The notes: generated from the sequence alone by a model not told the origin. 52,262 bases of DNA from Micromonospora sp. HK10 (GCF_000982955.1 NZ_KQ058729.1:1-52262); one strand, 5' to 3'; shown: positions 43,325 through 51,974, counted from the stretch's first letter. Numbers and translations are program-made.

Positions 43325-44731
43325 TCAGCCGGCCGCGCAGGTGGCCGTCGCACCCGAGCCGGTGCCGGTGCCCTGGAAGCCGAAGTTGGTCGACTGCCCG
43401 GCGCCGACCTGCCCGTTGTAGCCCACGTTGGTGAACCGGACGGTGCCGCTGGTGCCGCTGGCCTGGGCGTTCCACACGCCGGTGATCGCGGCGCCACCGG
43501 GCAGCGTGATGGTCACCGTCCAGCCGTTGATGCTCGCGGAGCCGGCGGTGACGTTCACGCTCGCGGTGAAGCCGCCGGGCCACTGGTTGACCGCCACCGA
43601 CGCGGAGCAGCCGTTACCGGTCGGCGGCGGCGTGGTGGGGGGCGCCGTGGTCGGCGGCGCGGTCGTCGGCGGCGCGGTCGTCGGCGGCGCGGTCGTGGGC
43701 GGCGCGGTGGTCGGCGGGTTGGTCGTCGGCGGCGCGGTGGTGGGCGGGTTGGGCGCGCCGTTGGCCAGGCTGTAGGCCAGGTCCGGCTGGAACGATCCGG
43801 CCGTGTAGCGGCAGCCGTCCGCCTCCCCCGGCGGCTTCACCCAGAGGTACGCGTCGATGTTGCCGTCGCCGGTGTTCGTCGTCGGGTACTGCCCGATGCG
43901 CCGGTCGGTGTTGTCGTCGGCGCACCAGTCACCGGCGGCTCCCCCGTTGCGGCTGGTGTCGATGACCTGGCGCTTGCCCTGGATGCCCATGCCGTTGAGG
44001 GCGGAGATGACCGCCCGGCCGAAGTTCGCCTCGCTGGAGGTGGGGTTGAAGTTCGACACGTTGGTGAAGAAGCCGTCGGCGTACTGCACGCCGGCCGCCC
44101 GGAGCCGGTTGGCCGTGTCACTCGCACTGTTCCAGGTGGAGTGGCCACCGTCGAGGTACACCTTGGCGTTGGGGTTGGCCGACTTGATGGTCTGGGTCGC
44201 CGTCGAGAGCGCCTGGTTGCGCGCGTTGAGTTCGTTGCCGCTCAGGCAGGTCTGCAGGGCGAGCGAGTCGGTCTCCAGGATGATGATGACCGTCTGGTTG
44301 CCCAGCCCTCGGGCGAAGTTGGACACCCAGGTCTGGTACTGGTTGAGGTCCGGCGCCCCGCCCGCGCTGGCCCCGCCGCAGTCCCGGTTCGTGATCTCGT
44401 ACACCGACAGCACCGGGATCTGCTGCGCCGAGTTGGCGGCGCCGACGAACCCGGAGACCTCGGACTGCACGGTCGACGGGTTGAAGTTGGCGAACCAGCG
44501 GGCCTGCGGCTGGCTCGCGATCTTGTCGCGGATGACGGCGGCTCGCGAGTCGCCGGAGTTGGCCGCGACCCAGCGCACGACGGCCGAGTTCGGGTCCCGG
44601 TAGAGCGATCCGGACAGCGTGCCGGCGGAGGCGCTGCCGACGGCGAGGCAGACGCCGACGACGGTGGCGCCCGCGACGGCCGCCACGCTGGCTGCCACCG
44701 GTCTGCGGCGGAGCGGGGAGAGGGTAGCCAC
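43325..44731 (-). CDS. secreted GH6 endoglucanase with CBM2
   Basis: 468 residues from the GTG at 44731 (AGGAGG nine bases before). A signal peptide occupies about 1-36. The GH6 catalytic domain (about 37-325) carries VLSVYEITNRDCGGASAGG (the RDC region near 112), IIILETDSLALQTC and VYLDGGHSTWNSA, with late KRQVIDTSRNGG and YLWVKPPGEADG motifs. A Pro-Thr linker (about 325-370) with repeated PPTTA units leads to a C-terminal family 2 cellulose-binding module (CSASVAVNQWPGGFTASVNV, TVTITLPGGAAITGVWNAQ). It cleaves beta-1,4-glucan chains outside the cell. A CebR-type operator lies upstream, predicting cellobiose induction. Confidence 0.95.
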   Translation of the reverse strand: MATLSPLRRRPVAASVAAVAGATVVGVCLAVGSASAGTLSGSLYRDPNSAVVRWVAANSGDSRAAVIRDKIASQPQARWFANFNPSTVQSEVSGFVGAANSAQQIPVLSVYEITNRDCGGASAGGAPDLNQYQTWVSNFARGLGNQTVIIILETDSLALQTCLSGNELNARNQALSTATQTIKSANPNAKVYLDGGHSTWNSASDTANRLRAAGVQYADGFFTNVSNFNPTSSEANFGRAVISALNGMGIQGKRQVIDTSRNGGAAGDWCADDNTDRRIGQYPTTNTGDGNIDAYLWVKPPGEADGCRYTAGSFQPDLAYSLANGAPNPPTTAPPTTNPPTTAPPTTAPPTTAPPTTAPPTTAPPTTPPPTGNGCSASVAVNQWPGGFTASVNVTAGSASINGWTVTITLPGGAAITGVWNAQASGTSGTVRFTNVGYNGQVGAGQSTNFGFQGTGTGSGATATCAAG

Positions 44732-44771
44732 GACGTGTTGCCTCCTGATCACATAGACGTTTCTAAGTTTG

Positions 44772-44785
44772 TGGGAGCGTTCCCA
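44772..44785. promoter_or_regulatory. CebR-like operator before the cellulase gene
   Basis: TGGGAGCGTTCCCA matches the CebR operator TGGGAGCGCTCCCA at 13 of 14 positions. It is 41 bases upstream of the cellulase start codon. CebR represses cellulose-use genes until cellobiose is present. Confidence 0.85.
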
Positions 44786-44901
44786 TGGACGGTAGCGGAG
44801 GCGCGCGCCGCTGCCAAGATGTCGAGGCTCGTCGTTGCGAACGCGGATGCGTCGCCGGGTCGAGGGGTCGGGGCCGCGCGACGGACCGCGCCAGCGCCGG
44901 C

Positions 44902-45471
44902 TCAGGTCACGACGCGGACGCCCGGCCAGCGTTCGGCGGGGCGGTGGCGGGCCAGTCGCCGCCGGGAGATCTCCGGGCTGACCCGGGTGGGGTTGCGCCG
45001 CCACACCCCGTCGAGCAGATCGTCCAGACCGTGCGGCGCGCACACCCCGATCCGGTCGTCTGCGTCGAGGCGGACGGCCACGGCGGTGGCGTACTCGGGC
45101 CAGGTGGCGACCGCCTCGGCGATGCCGCGCAGTGGGGCCACCGGGTCACCGCCGAACTTCGCCGGATACCAGGTGTGCACGGCGGCCTGGTTCTTCGCCT
45201 CCCACGGCGGCTCTGGCCAGGCCGCGACCAGGCGCGCGGTGGCCCACTCGTCATGATCGCGGCTCAGGTCCGCCGGATCGAAGAAGACGACATCGACATC
45301 GCGCACCGACGACGGGTCGAAGCCGTCGCCGTACCGCTCCCCCCAGACCAGATCGCGGACCGCGCCCGCGCCGATCCAGGCGTCCGGCAGGCCGGAGTCC
45401 CGGACGACGCCCAGCGCCCGGACCAGCCACGGGCTGCGCTCGATCAGGTCCCGCAGGTCGTCTTCCCGCAT
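44902..45471 (-). CDS. nucleotidyltransferase family protein (NTP_transf_6/DUF925-like)
   Basis: 189 residues with AGGGG before the ATG. DAWIGAGAVRDLVWGERYGD, then SSVRDVDVVFFDPADLS gives the G-x-R-D-x-x-W and DxD pattern of the family. YPAKFGGDPVAPLRGIAEAV and AVRLDADDRIGVCAPHGLDD follow. Biochemical substrates are not established for this group. It starts its own unit; the cellulase promoter lies downstream of its stop. Confidence 0.88.
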   Translation of the reverse strand: MREDDLRDLIERSPWLVRALGVVRDSGLPDAWIGAGAVRDLVWGERYGDGFDPSSVRDVDVVFFDPADLSRDHDEWATARLVAAWPEPPWEAKNQAAVHTWYPAKFGGDPVAPLRGIAEAVATWPEYATAVAVRLDADDRIGVCAPHGLDDLLDGVWRRNPTRVSPEISRRRLARHRPAERWPGVRVVT

Positions 45472-45642
45472 CGGTTCCCCTCGTGGCCGCTACCCGGACC
45501 CCCGGTCAGGCGCGCCACCACACCCCGGCCCGGGAGTACCCCGCCATAACGGTAGCGGCGGGTGGGGCTCAGCCAACCGACGCCACGTCATGGTACGCGG
45601 ACGCCGCCGGGTTGCCCCGGCGGCGACGCTCGGCCCGCGCTG

Positions 45643-45870
45643 TCAGCTCTGCTGTCCCACCGCCGCACGGACCGCCTGGGCGGGGCCGTCCATCCGGCCG
45701 TTGAAGGGCGGGAAGCTGTTCTCGTCCAGCCGGCCGCCGGCACCCGCCCAGCCGTCCCCGTCCTGCGGCCGGCGCCGCAGCGCCATCGCGCCCGCCGCTC
45801 CGGTCAGTGTCCCCGCCGCGAAGGCGAGCAGCAGCGCCTGCCGCAGGTGGGGGTGCTTCTTCCGCGCCAT
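45643..45870 (-). CDS. small hypothetical membrane-anchored protein
   Basis: 75 residues from the ATG at 45870 with AGGAG five bases before. MARKKHPHLRQALLLAFAAG then TLTGAAGAMALRR shows a basic start and one membrane helix with positive-inside flanks; the remainder is a polar tail. No family recognised. It is on the same strand as the MauE-like gene but separated by 110 bases. Confidence 0.6.
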   Translation of the reverse strand: MARKKHPHLRQALLLAFAAGTLTGAAGAMALRRRPQDGDGWAGAGGRLDENSFPPFNGRMDGPAQAVRAAVGQQS

Positions 45871-45981
45871 GCCTGCTCCTGATGTCCAACGTGTCTTCAT
45901 GATGCTGATTGTCGGACTCCGCGGCTGACCGTGACGGCGGAATCGGCAGCCTTGCATGCCCGCGGCGGCGAGCCGGGCCGG

Positions 45982-46848
45982 CTACGCCGGGACGACGTCG
46001 AGCCGGGGACCGGCGGGTCGCCCCGCCCCGGCCAGGGCGAGCACGGTCTGGCCGGTGGCGTCGTCGACCACCGCGACGCGTACCGCCGCGGGCTCCAGGT
46101 CGGTCAACGGCACGGCGAACACGGCCGTCGCCGGGCGGCCCTGGTAGCGCGCGGCGTGTCCGACGAAGCGCCACTCACCGTCGTCCCAGTGCTCCCGCAC
46201 GTCGGAGCGGAGCAGCGGCGCCACCCGCCGGTAGGAGTCGCTGAGCTGGACCTGCTGCACGCTGGCGAGCAGCGGGAGGCCGGACCCGCCGCGCAGCGGG
46301 TTGGTCAACCGGGCGCGCAGCCGGCGCAGCGGCAGCAGCCAGGCCGCGTCCAGTTCCGGGGAGAGCGCCACCACGGCGGCGGCCTCGGCGAGCAGCACGG
46401 CAATGCCGGCCCCGGGGCGGGTGGCCAGCGCGTCCGGCCAGGCGCCGGGGAGCAGCGCGGCCAGTCCGGCCGCCGCCACCAGCAGCGCCGCCCGGACCAG
46501 GCTGCGGCCGGCGACGGGGGTCGGGCGGCTGCTCAGGCAGCCGCAGGAGGAGGCGGGTGCGGCCCGGCGGGCGTACCCGAGGTAACCGAGAAAGCCGACG
46601 GCCAGCGCGGTCGCGGCGACCGCCGCCGGTCGCGGGGCGGGCAACAGCAGGAGCAGCGCGCCGAGGGTCAGCTCGACGCCGCCGAGCAGGCGGTACGCGG
46701 GCAGCGCCCGGTTCGGGCCGATCAGCCGGGCGAGGGCCGTCCGTTGGGCGGCCGTCCGGGCGTGCCGGTTGAGCAGTTTGACGCGGGCGGACGAGACCAG
46801 CACCGCGCCGACGACCAGCGGTTGCAGCGCCGCGATCAGGTCGATCAT
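45982..46848 (-). CDS. MauE-like redox membrane protein
   Basis: 288 residues, GGGGAG before the ATG at 46848. The first 170 residues hold four or more membrane helices (LVVGAVLVSSARVKLL; LLGGVELTLGALLLLLPA; AVAATALAVGFLGYLGYARR) and a loop ASSCGCLSS with the Cys-Gly-Cys expected of MauE/DoxX-type redox proteins. The C-terminal 120 residues form a soluble domain of unknown type. MauE is needed for disulfide formation in the methylamine dehydrogenase light chain. The two genes upstream encode a Tat-exported protein and a cysteine-rich protein, so a disulfide-forming role for the latter is the natural inference. Confidence 0.8.
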   Translation of the reverse strand: MIDLIAALQPLVVGAVLVSSARVKLLNRHARTAAQRTALARLIGPNRALPAYRLLGGVELTLGALLLLLPAPRPAAVAATALAVGFLGYLGYARRAAPASSCGCLSSRPTPVAGRSLVRAALLVAAAGLAALLPGAWPDALATRPGAGIAVLLAEAAAVVALSPELDAAWLLPLRRLRARLTNPLRGGSGLPLLASVQQVQLSDSYRRVAPLLRSDVREHWDDGEWRFVGHAARYQGRPATAVFAVPLTDLEPAAVRVAVVDDATGQTVLALAGAGRPAGPRLDVVPA

Positions 46849-46960
46849 CAGTTCTCCCCTCGATTGGCGGGTACGCCCGGGCGGCGCGCACGCCGCCCGC
46901 CGGCGGCTCCAGGCCGGCGCGTCCGCCGCGCCGCGACCCGGAGCCGTCGGGCGTGTCCGG

Positions 46961-47557
46961 TCAGGCGGCGGCGTAGACGGTGGCGATGTCGATCTCGTTG
47001 GTGTCCGGGTGCCAGGCGCCGAGCACCTGGACGTGCCGGCCGACCCGCAGCAGGGACAGGTCGCTGACCGCCGGCGTGCCGTTGTAGACCGCCGCGGAGC
47101 GGCCCTGCACCACGTGGGCGACGATGCGCTGCCCCTTGTGGTCGAGGTGCAGCAGGTTGCGGCCGACGGCGGCGATGTGCGCGTGCAGGTTGACGATGTT
47201 GACCCAGACGGAGTCGGCGGCGAGCGTGCCGTCGGGCAGGCGGACGCCGCGGGCGTAGAGCCCGTCGCCGATGGCCACCTGGTCGAAGGTGGTCGGGTGC
47301 AGCTTCCAGATGCTGGTGCCGTCGGTGATCCGGATCGAGTGCAGCACGGTGTCGGATCCGAGGACCAGGAGCAGGTGGCCGGAGATCTTGCTGATCCGGC
47401 CCTCGACGAAGTTCGGGTCGGGGGCGCCGGGTTCGATGGCCGCCGCCTCGGCGGCGAACGCGGCGTCGGGGGCGAGCGAGCCGAGCCCGGTGGCGCCCAC
47501 CACGCCGCCGAGCGCGGCGGTGGCGAGCAGGCGCCGGCGGTCCAGGGTCTGAGGCAT
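46961..47557 (-). CDS. Tat-exported hypothetical protein
   Basis: 198 residues from the ATG at 47557 (GGGAGG before it). LDRRRLLATAALGGVVGATG is a twin-arginine signal, with a likely cleavage near ALA/AFA-AEA about residue 36. The mature part is beta-rich (GRISKISGHLLLVLGSDTVL, QVAIGDGLYARGVRLPDGTL, RVGRHVQVLGAWHPDTNEID) and resembles OB-like or DUF5666-type secreted domains. It has no cysteine in the mature region. It lies between the 15-cysteine protein (15-base gap) and the MauE-like gene; it may carry the leaderless cysteine-rich protein out through Tat as a complex. Confidence 0.75.
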   Translation of the reverse strand: MPQTLDRRRLLATAALGGVVGATGLGSLAPDAAFAAEAAAIEPGAPDPNFVEGRISKISGHLLLVLGSDTVLHSIRITDGTSIWKLHPTTFDQVAIGDGLYARGVRLPDGTLAADSVWVNIVNLHAHIAAVGRNLLHLDHKGQRIVAHVVQGRSAAVYNGTPAVSDLSLLRVGRHVQVLGAWHPDTNEIDIATVYAAA

Positions 47558-47572
47558 GGGTAACCCTCCCGT

Positions 47573-47983
47573 TCAGACGGTGTCGACCGAGCAGGGCCGC
47601 AGCCCCACGGAGAGGCTGCCGATCGCGCTGAACGCCGCCGGCGTCAGGTCGATGATCCGGTTGCTGCCGCAGGCCGAGCCGCAGCAGGTGCGCTCGCCGC
47701 AGAACAGGTCGGTCTGCGGGCCGCAGTCGGCGATGGTGGTGCCGACCCGGGCGCCGTTGCAGAGGTTGGTGGTGTAGTGCCGGAACCCGCACCCGCGCCG
47801 GCTCATGCTCAGCCCGCAGGTGTCCGGGTGGGTGATGGCGTAGCACGCGTCCGAGGTGTTCGGCCAGGCGTGCTGGTAGTTGCCGGACTTGCAGGTGCCG
47901 CAGGCACCGCCTCCCGCGGTGCCGCAGGGACCCCAGGCCGTGCCGCAGCAGAACCACGACACTTCGCCTTGTATGGCCGCCAT
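47573..47983 (-). CDS. 15-cysteine protein of unknown function
   Basis: 136 residues from the ATG at 47983, preceded by GGAGGGAGG. Cysteines fall in SWFCCGTAWGPCG, GGACGTCKSG, DACYAITHPDTCG, RRGCGFRHYTTNLC, ADCGPQTDLFCGERTCCGSA and CGSNR, 15 in all. There is no signal peptide. The pattern lacks the regular CxxC spacing of metal-binding fingers and looks like a disulfide-knotted extracellular protein; the density recalls the methylamine dehydrogenase light chain but I see no real homology. First gene of the set with the Tat protein and the MauE-like protein. Function unknown. Confidence 0.8.
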   Translation of the reverse strand: MAAIQGEVSWFCCGTAWGPCGTAGGGACGTCKSGNYQHAWPNTSDACYAITHPDTCGLSMSRRGCGFRHYTTNLCNGARVGTTIADCGPQTDLFCGERTCCGSACGSNRIIDLTPAAFSAIGSLSVGLRPCSVDTV

Positions 47984-48004
47984 GGATACCTCCCTCCAGA
48001 GATG

Positions 48005-48026
48005 ATCGACAACGATGGATGTCGAT
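48005..48026. promoter_or_regulatory. inverted repeat upstream of the cysteine-rich gene
   Basis: ATCGACA at 48005-48011 and TGTCGAT at 48020-48026 form a 7-bp palindrome with an 8-base spacer, in an unusually AT-rich promoter region 22 bases before the start codon. A regulator site is likely, the regulator is unknown. Confidence 0.5.
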
Positions 48027-48128
48027 ATAGATGGCGATTGTTATGTCGGAAACCACCTCCGTCAACACCTGCGGCGAAGATTTCCTACGGGTGGCACTAC
48101 CGGCGGCCGGCGACGGCACGCGGGAGGC

Positions 48129-49343
48129 TCAGTCCGCCACCGGGCCGTCGCGACGGGGGTCGGGCTCCGGGGGCGTGAGCGGGCCGAACGCCCGCCGCAC
48201 CCGGCGGTTCGCCTCCTCCTGCGGCAGCGCCGTGGCGACCAGCAGATCACTGGCGGCGGTACGTACCTGGGCCACCACCACGGCGCCGGAGAAACCCACC
48301 CCGGCCCGGTAGGCGTGCCCGGCGTCGGCGACCGCTCGCTCCGCCTCCTCGCGGGTCCTGGTGGGCTCGGCGGCCCCCCGGGCGAACTCCCGGTGCAGCA
48401 TCCGCACCGACCCGGCGAGCCGGGACACCGCCGCCGGCAGGGCCGCCGGGATCGGCTCGCCGTCCTCGATCAGGGTGATGGTGCGCCGGATCAGGGTGCC
48501 GCTGTTGCGCATGGCCCGGTCGACCGGCTCCACCGCTTTGGCGTACCGGCCGAGCGGCCCCTCCCGGGCGCTCCAGTAGACCGGAGACATCGTGCTCGCC
48601 TCCCGGGCGCCCTGCGCCGCCTCGCCGAAGGCGCCCAGCTCCGCCTTGTTGTTCCGGAGCCGGTCCCGGGCGGCCCGCGCCCGGACGGCGTCCCGTTCCC
48701 GCAGCGCGGCGGCGGTGGCGTCGAGCTGGTCGGCGAGCAGGTCCAGGGCGGGACCGGCGGAGCGGTTGATCAGCCGGAGCGGATTGAGCGGCAACAGCAC
48801 CGCGGTCACCACCAGGGCCGCCCCGCCACCGATCAGAGCGTCGGCGAACCGGGGCAGTTCCAGGTTCGACACCAGCGGCGTCAGGGTGCCGATCAGCACC
48901 GCCGTCGCGCCGGCCTGGACCACCAGGGCGGGGCTGCGGCCGACGAACGCGGCCACCAGGATCGCGAGCAGCACCATCACTCCGAGCTGCCACGCCCCGA
49001 CACCGATCGCGCCGATCAACAGGTCACCGGTGAGGATGCCGAGCGCCACCCCGACGACCAGCTCCACCGTGCGACGCAACCGCTGACCGACCGACGCGGC
49101 CAGCGTCACCACCGCCGAGATCGGCGCGAACACCGGCTGCGCGATGTGCAGCAGGCTGTCGGCGACCCACCAGGCAAGCCCCGCGGCCAGCCCGGCCTGG
49201 GCGGCCAGCCCGAGACCGGCCCGGACCCGGCGCAGCCGATCGGGCAGCGCCCCGCCCCAGCGGCGGGACAGGTCGGCGATCCGTCCGCCGGGCCGGGTAC
49301 GCGTCGCTCCGCTGCCCTCCCTCGACGGACCCGCGCCGGCCAC
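48129..49343 (-). CDS. FUSC-family membrane transporter (aromatic acid exporter type)
   Basis: 404 residues from the GTG at 49343. Six membrane helices in the first 180 residues (GLAAQAGLAAGLAWWVADSL; VFAPISAVVTLAASVGQRL; TVELVVGVALGILTGDLLIG; LGVMVLLAILVAAFVGRSPA; ALIGGGAALVVTAVLLPL) include the FUSC motif of PxxAxxxL.A..G.R. The remainder is a cytoplasmic helical domain. Related proteins export aromatic acids or hydrophobic compounds. Same strand as the cysteine-rich gene but 145 bases upstream of it with an intervening promoter-like region. Confidence 0.88.
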   Translation of the reverse strand: MAGAGPSREGSGATRTRPGGRIADLSRRWGGALPDRLRRVRAGLGLAAQAGLAAGLAWWVADSLLHIAQPVFAPISAVVTLAASVGQRLRRTVELVVGVALGILTGDLLIGAIGVGAWQLGVMVLLAILVAAFVGRSPALVVQAGATAVLIGTLTPLVSNLELPRFADALIGGGAALVVTAVLLPLNPLRLINRSAGPALDLLADQLDATAAALRERDAVRARAARDRLRNNKAELGAFGEAAQGAREASTMSPVYWSAREGPLGRYAKAVEPVDRAMRNSGTLIRRTITLIEDGEPIPAALPAAVSRLAGSVRMLHREFARGAAEPTRTREEAERAVADAGHAYRAGVGFSGAVVVAQVRTAASDLLVATALPQEEANRRVRRAFGPLTPPEPDPRRDGPVAD

Positions 49344-49386
49344 GGCCGGGGCTACCCGCTACGGCGCGATCCAATCCTGCCGTCCG

Positions 49387-49562
49387 GCGCGGCGGCGACC
49401 GCCGACGTCGACGGCACCCGCCCTGCGCCGAGCAGCGGGCCGGTAATCGGCGCGGTGGTGACCGCCGACGCCGACGACTCCCGCGCCGGCCAGCCGGCCG
49501 GTAGTCGGCGCGGCGGCGACCGCCGACGGCACCCGCCCTGCACCGAGCAGCCGGCCGGTAAT
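49387..49562. repeat. three imperfect ~60-bp tandem repeats
   Basis: Units at about 49387-49446, 49450-49506 and 49508-49562 share GCGCGGCGGCGACCGCCGAC at the start and GGCCGGTAATC or GGCCGGTAGTC at the end. They fill the divergent intergenic region before the methyltransferase gene; no gene is in 49344-49712. Confidence 0.7.
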
Positions 49563-49712
49563 CCGTTTGGCGGGCGGCCGGGCGGCGGATAGCCTCGCCG
49601 CCAACGTCACTCCGACTGCCTGAAGAGGGTGTTTTGGTGCCCGTGCCGCGCCGAGCCGAGCAGCGTCGTCTTCTCTCGACGTCCCCACCTCTCTTCTCCT
49701 GGAGTGATCACA

Positions 49713-50459
49713 TTGGATCTGCCACGTAGTTTCAGCATCCGCGAGGGCGACCTGCGGATCCTCAACCCGATCGACGACGTCAAGCTGGCCACCCTGGGCC
49801 GGGTGATCGGGCTCCGTCCCGGCACGTCGATCCTCGACCTGTGCAGCGGCAAGGGCGAACTGCTCTGCACCTGGGCTCGGGACCACGGCATCACCGGCAC
49901 CGGGGTGGACATCAGCACCGTCAACACCGCCGCCGCCCGGGCGCGCGCCGCCGAGCTGGGCGTCGCCGACCAGGTCCGGTTCGAGCACGGCGACGCCGCG
50001 GCGTACGTACCCGAACAGGTCTTCGACCTGGCCGCCTGCGTCGGCGCCACCTGGATCGGCGGGGGTGTCCCCGGCACCCTGGACCTCCTGGAACGCGGGC
50101 TGCGCCCCGGCGGGATGGTCCTGGTCGGCGAGCCGTACTGGCGGCTCGACCCGCCCGACGAGAAGACCTGGTCCGCCTGCCACGCCCGCTCCCGGGACGA
50201 GTTCCGGGACCTGCCCGGGCTGGTCGGGCTCTTCGGCGAGTGCGGCTGGGACCTGGTGGAGATGGTCCTCGCCGACCAGGACAGCTGGGACCGGTACGCG
50301 GCCGCGCACTGGCTCAACCTGCGCCGGTGGCTGGACGCCAACCCGGACGACGAGCTGGCCGGTGAGCTGCGCCAAGAGCTGACCGACGACCCGCTGCGGT
50401 ATGTCCGCTACCGGCGCGAGTACCTGGGCTGGGGCGTCTTCGCCCTGCTCCGCCGCTGA
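49713..50459 (+). CDS. SAM-dependent class I methyltransferase
   Basis: 248 residues from the TTG at 49713, eight bases after GGAG; a GTG at 49704 overlaps that site and an ATG at 49629 lies in non-protein-like sequence. Motif I is SILDLCSGKGELLCTWARD (SAM loop, Gly-x-Gly variant), with GVDIS as the acidic ribose-binding strand and LERGLRPGGMVLVGEPYW as the post-core motif. RILNPIDDVKLATLGRVI at the start forms a cap. No substrate is implied by the neighbours. A strong terminator follows. Confidence 0.92.
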   Translation: MDLPRSFSIREGDLRILNPIDDVKLATLGRVIGLRPGTSILDLCSGKGELLCTWARDHGITGTGVDISTVNTAAARARAAELGVADQVRFEHGDAAAYVPEQVFDLAACVGATWIGGGVPGTLDLLERGLRPGGMVLVGEPYWRLDPPDEKTWSACHARSRDEFRDLPGLVGLFGECGWDLVEMVLADQDSWDRYAAAHWLNLRRWLDANPDDELAGELRQELTDDPLRYVRYRREYLGWGVFALLRR

Positions 50460-50467
50460 CCCGCGCG

Positions 50468-50509
50468 GCCGGCTCCCGCTCGTCCCCCCGGGGGCGGGCG
50501 GGAGCCGGC
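50468..50509 (+). terminator. hairpin after the methyltransferase gene
   Basis: GCCGGCTCCCGC (50468-50479) pairs exactly with 50498-50509, with a further inner CCCCCGGGGG. It starts eight bases past the stop codon. Confidence 0.8.
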
Positions 50510-50543
50510 TTAGCCGGCGGCTACGCAGGGTAAAACGCAGCCC

Positions 50544-50987
50544 ATGGAACAGCTGCGCACCTCGCCGCCGCCGCCGGAGGCCGCCGATCTGGAGCGGTGG
50601 GTGCTCGACAGCCCGGACGGACTACGCGACCTGCGGGCGTCGCTGCGCGACGCGCTGGAGCGGCACGGACTGGTGCAGGGCGAGGACCTCGACGAGGTGC
50701 CGCACCTGGTCGTGCTGGTCGCCACCGAGCTGGCCAGCAACGCGCTGCGGCACGGCCGGCCGCCGACCATCGTCACCCTGCTCGGCCGCGACGACTGCTT
50801 CCTGCTCGACGTGGCCGACCACGACGTGCGCACGGTGCCCGAGCTGACCGACATCCATCCGCTGGACTCCGGAGGGCGGGGACTGTTCCTGGCCCAGCAG
50901 CTCTCGCTGGCCGTCGGCTGGTACGCCACCGCGCACACCAAGAACATCTGGGCGTCGTTCCCCCGCCAGTCGCGGCCGGACGCCTGA
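50544..50987 (+). CDS. RsbW-like ATP-binding protein (HATPase_c_2)
   Basis: 147 residues from the ATG at 50544. LVVLVATELASNALRHGRPP is the GHKL N-box; LLDVADHD and PLDSGGRGLFLAQQLSLAVGW are the ATP-lid motifs. Such stand-alone ATPases act as anti-sigma or anti-regulator kinases. No STAS or sigma gene is next to it, unlike the copy at 36559, so its partner is elsewhere. The N-terminal 40 residues are acidic and not conserved. Confidence 0.9.
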   Translation: MEQLRTSPPPPEAADLERWVLDSPDGLRDLRASLRDALERHGLVQGEDLDEVPHLVVLVATELASNALRHGRPPTIVTLLGRDDCFLLDVADHDVRTVPELTDIHPLDSGGRGLFLAQQLSLAVGWYATAHTKNIWASFPRQSRPDA

Positions 50988-50996
50988 GCGGCGACC

Positions 50997-51974
50997 CTAG
51001 AAGCCCGCGACCGGGTGCGGGACGTACGGCGCCTCCAGCTGCGCCACCTCGTCCCCGGTCAGCTCCAGGTCCAGCGCCGCCACCGCGTCGGTCAGGTGGT
51101 GCGGCTTGGTCGCTCCCACGATCGGCGCGGTCACCGCCGGGTGGCGGGCCAGCCAGGCCAGCGCCACCTGGGCCCGGGGCACCCCCCGGGCCTGCGCGAT
51201 CCGGGCCACCGCGTCGACCACCGCGCGGTCGTTCTCCTCGGTCCGGGCGTACAGCCGGCGGCCGAACTCGTCGGTCTCCGCCCGCGCGGTCTGCTCGCCC
51301 CAGTCCCGGGTCAGCCGGCCGCGGGCCAGCGGGCTCCACGGGATCACCGCGATGCCCTGGTCGAGGCAGAGCGGCAGCATCTCCCGCTCTTCCTCCCGGT
51401 AGAGCAGGTTGTAGTGGTTCTGCATGGAGACGAACTTGGTCCAGCCGTGCCGTTCGGCGGCCCAGAGCGCCTTGGCGAACTGCCACGCGTACATCGAGGA
51501 GGCGCCGAGGTAGCGGACCTTGCCGGCGCGGACCAGGTCGTGCAGCGCCTCCAGGGTCTCCTCGATCGGGGTGCCCGGGTCGAGCCGGTGGATCTGGTAG
51601 AGGTCCACGTAGTCGGTGCCGAGCCGGCGCAGGCTCGCGTCGATCTCGCTCATGATGTGCTTGCGGGACAGGCCGGCCCGGTTAGGTCCGGGCCCCATCC
51701 GGCCGTGCACCTTCGTCGCGATGACCACGTCGTCGCGGCGGGCGAAGTCCTTCAGCGCCCGGCCGACGATCTCCTCGCTGGTGCCGTCGGAGTAGACGTT
51801 GGCGGTGTCGAAGAAGTTCACCCCCAGCTCCAGCGCCTGCTGGATGAAGGGCCTGCTGTCGGCCTCCGACAGCGACCACGGGTGCGCACCCCGCCCCGGC
51901 TCGCCGTAGCTCATGCAGCCCAGGCAGAGCCGGGACACCTCCAGGCCGGTAGACCCGAACTTGACGTACTCCAT
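50997..51974 (-). CDS. aldo/keto reductase
   Basis: 325 residues from the ATG at 51974 (GAGGAGG before it). The AKR catalytic tetrad can be placed: Asp and Tyr in NFFDTANVYSDGTSEEIVGR, Lys in VVIATKVHGRMG and His in DLYQIHRLDPGTP. NADPH-binding end motifs include IPWSPLARGRLTRDW and APIVGATKPHHLTDAV. It resembles the YajO/YdhF-type general carbonyl reductases. Convergent with the RsbW-like gene, nine bases apart. Physiological substrate unknown. Confidence 0.95.
   Translation of the reverse strand: MEYVKFGSTGLEVSRLCLGCMSYGEPGRGAHPWSLSEADSRPFIQQALELGVNFFDTANVYSDGTSEEIVGRALKDFARRDDVVIATKVHGRMGPGPNRAGLSRKHIMSEIDASLRRLGTDYVDLYQIHRLDPGTPIEETLEALHDLVRAGKVRYLGASSMYAWQFAKALWAAERHGWTKFVSMQNHYNLLYREEEREMLPLCLDQGIAVIPWSPLARGRLTRDWGEQTARAETDEFGRRLYARTEENDRAVVDAVARIAQARGVPRAQVALAWLARHPAVTAPIVGATKPHHLTDAVAALDLELTGDEVAQLEAPYVPHPVAGF

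Noticed and set aside
43620..43755. Short regular repeats that could be read as a CRISPR-like array
   Set aside because: They encode the Pro-Thr linker of the cellulase in frame; there are no unique spacers.
47573..47983. Methylamine dehydrogenase light chain
   Set aside because: Cysteine density and a nearby MauE-like protein invite it, but spacing differs, and no heavy chain, mauD or mauG is present.
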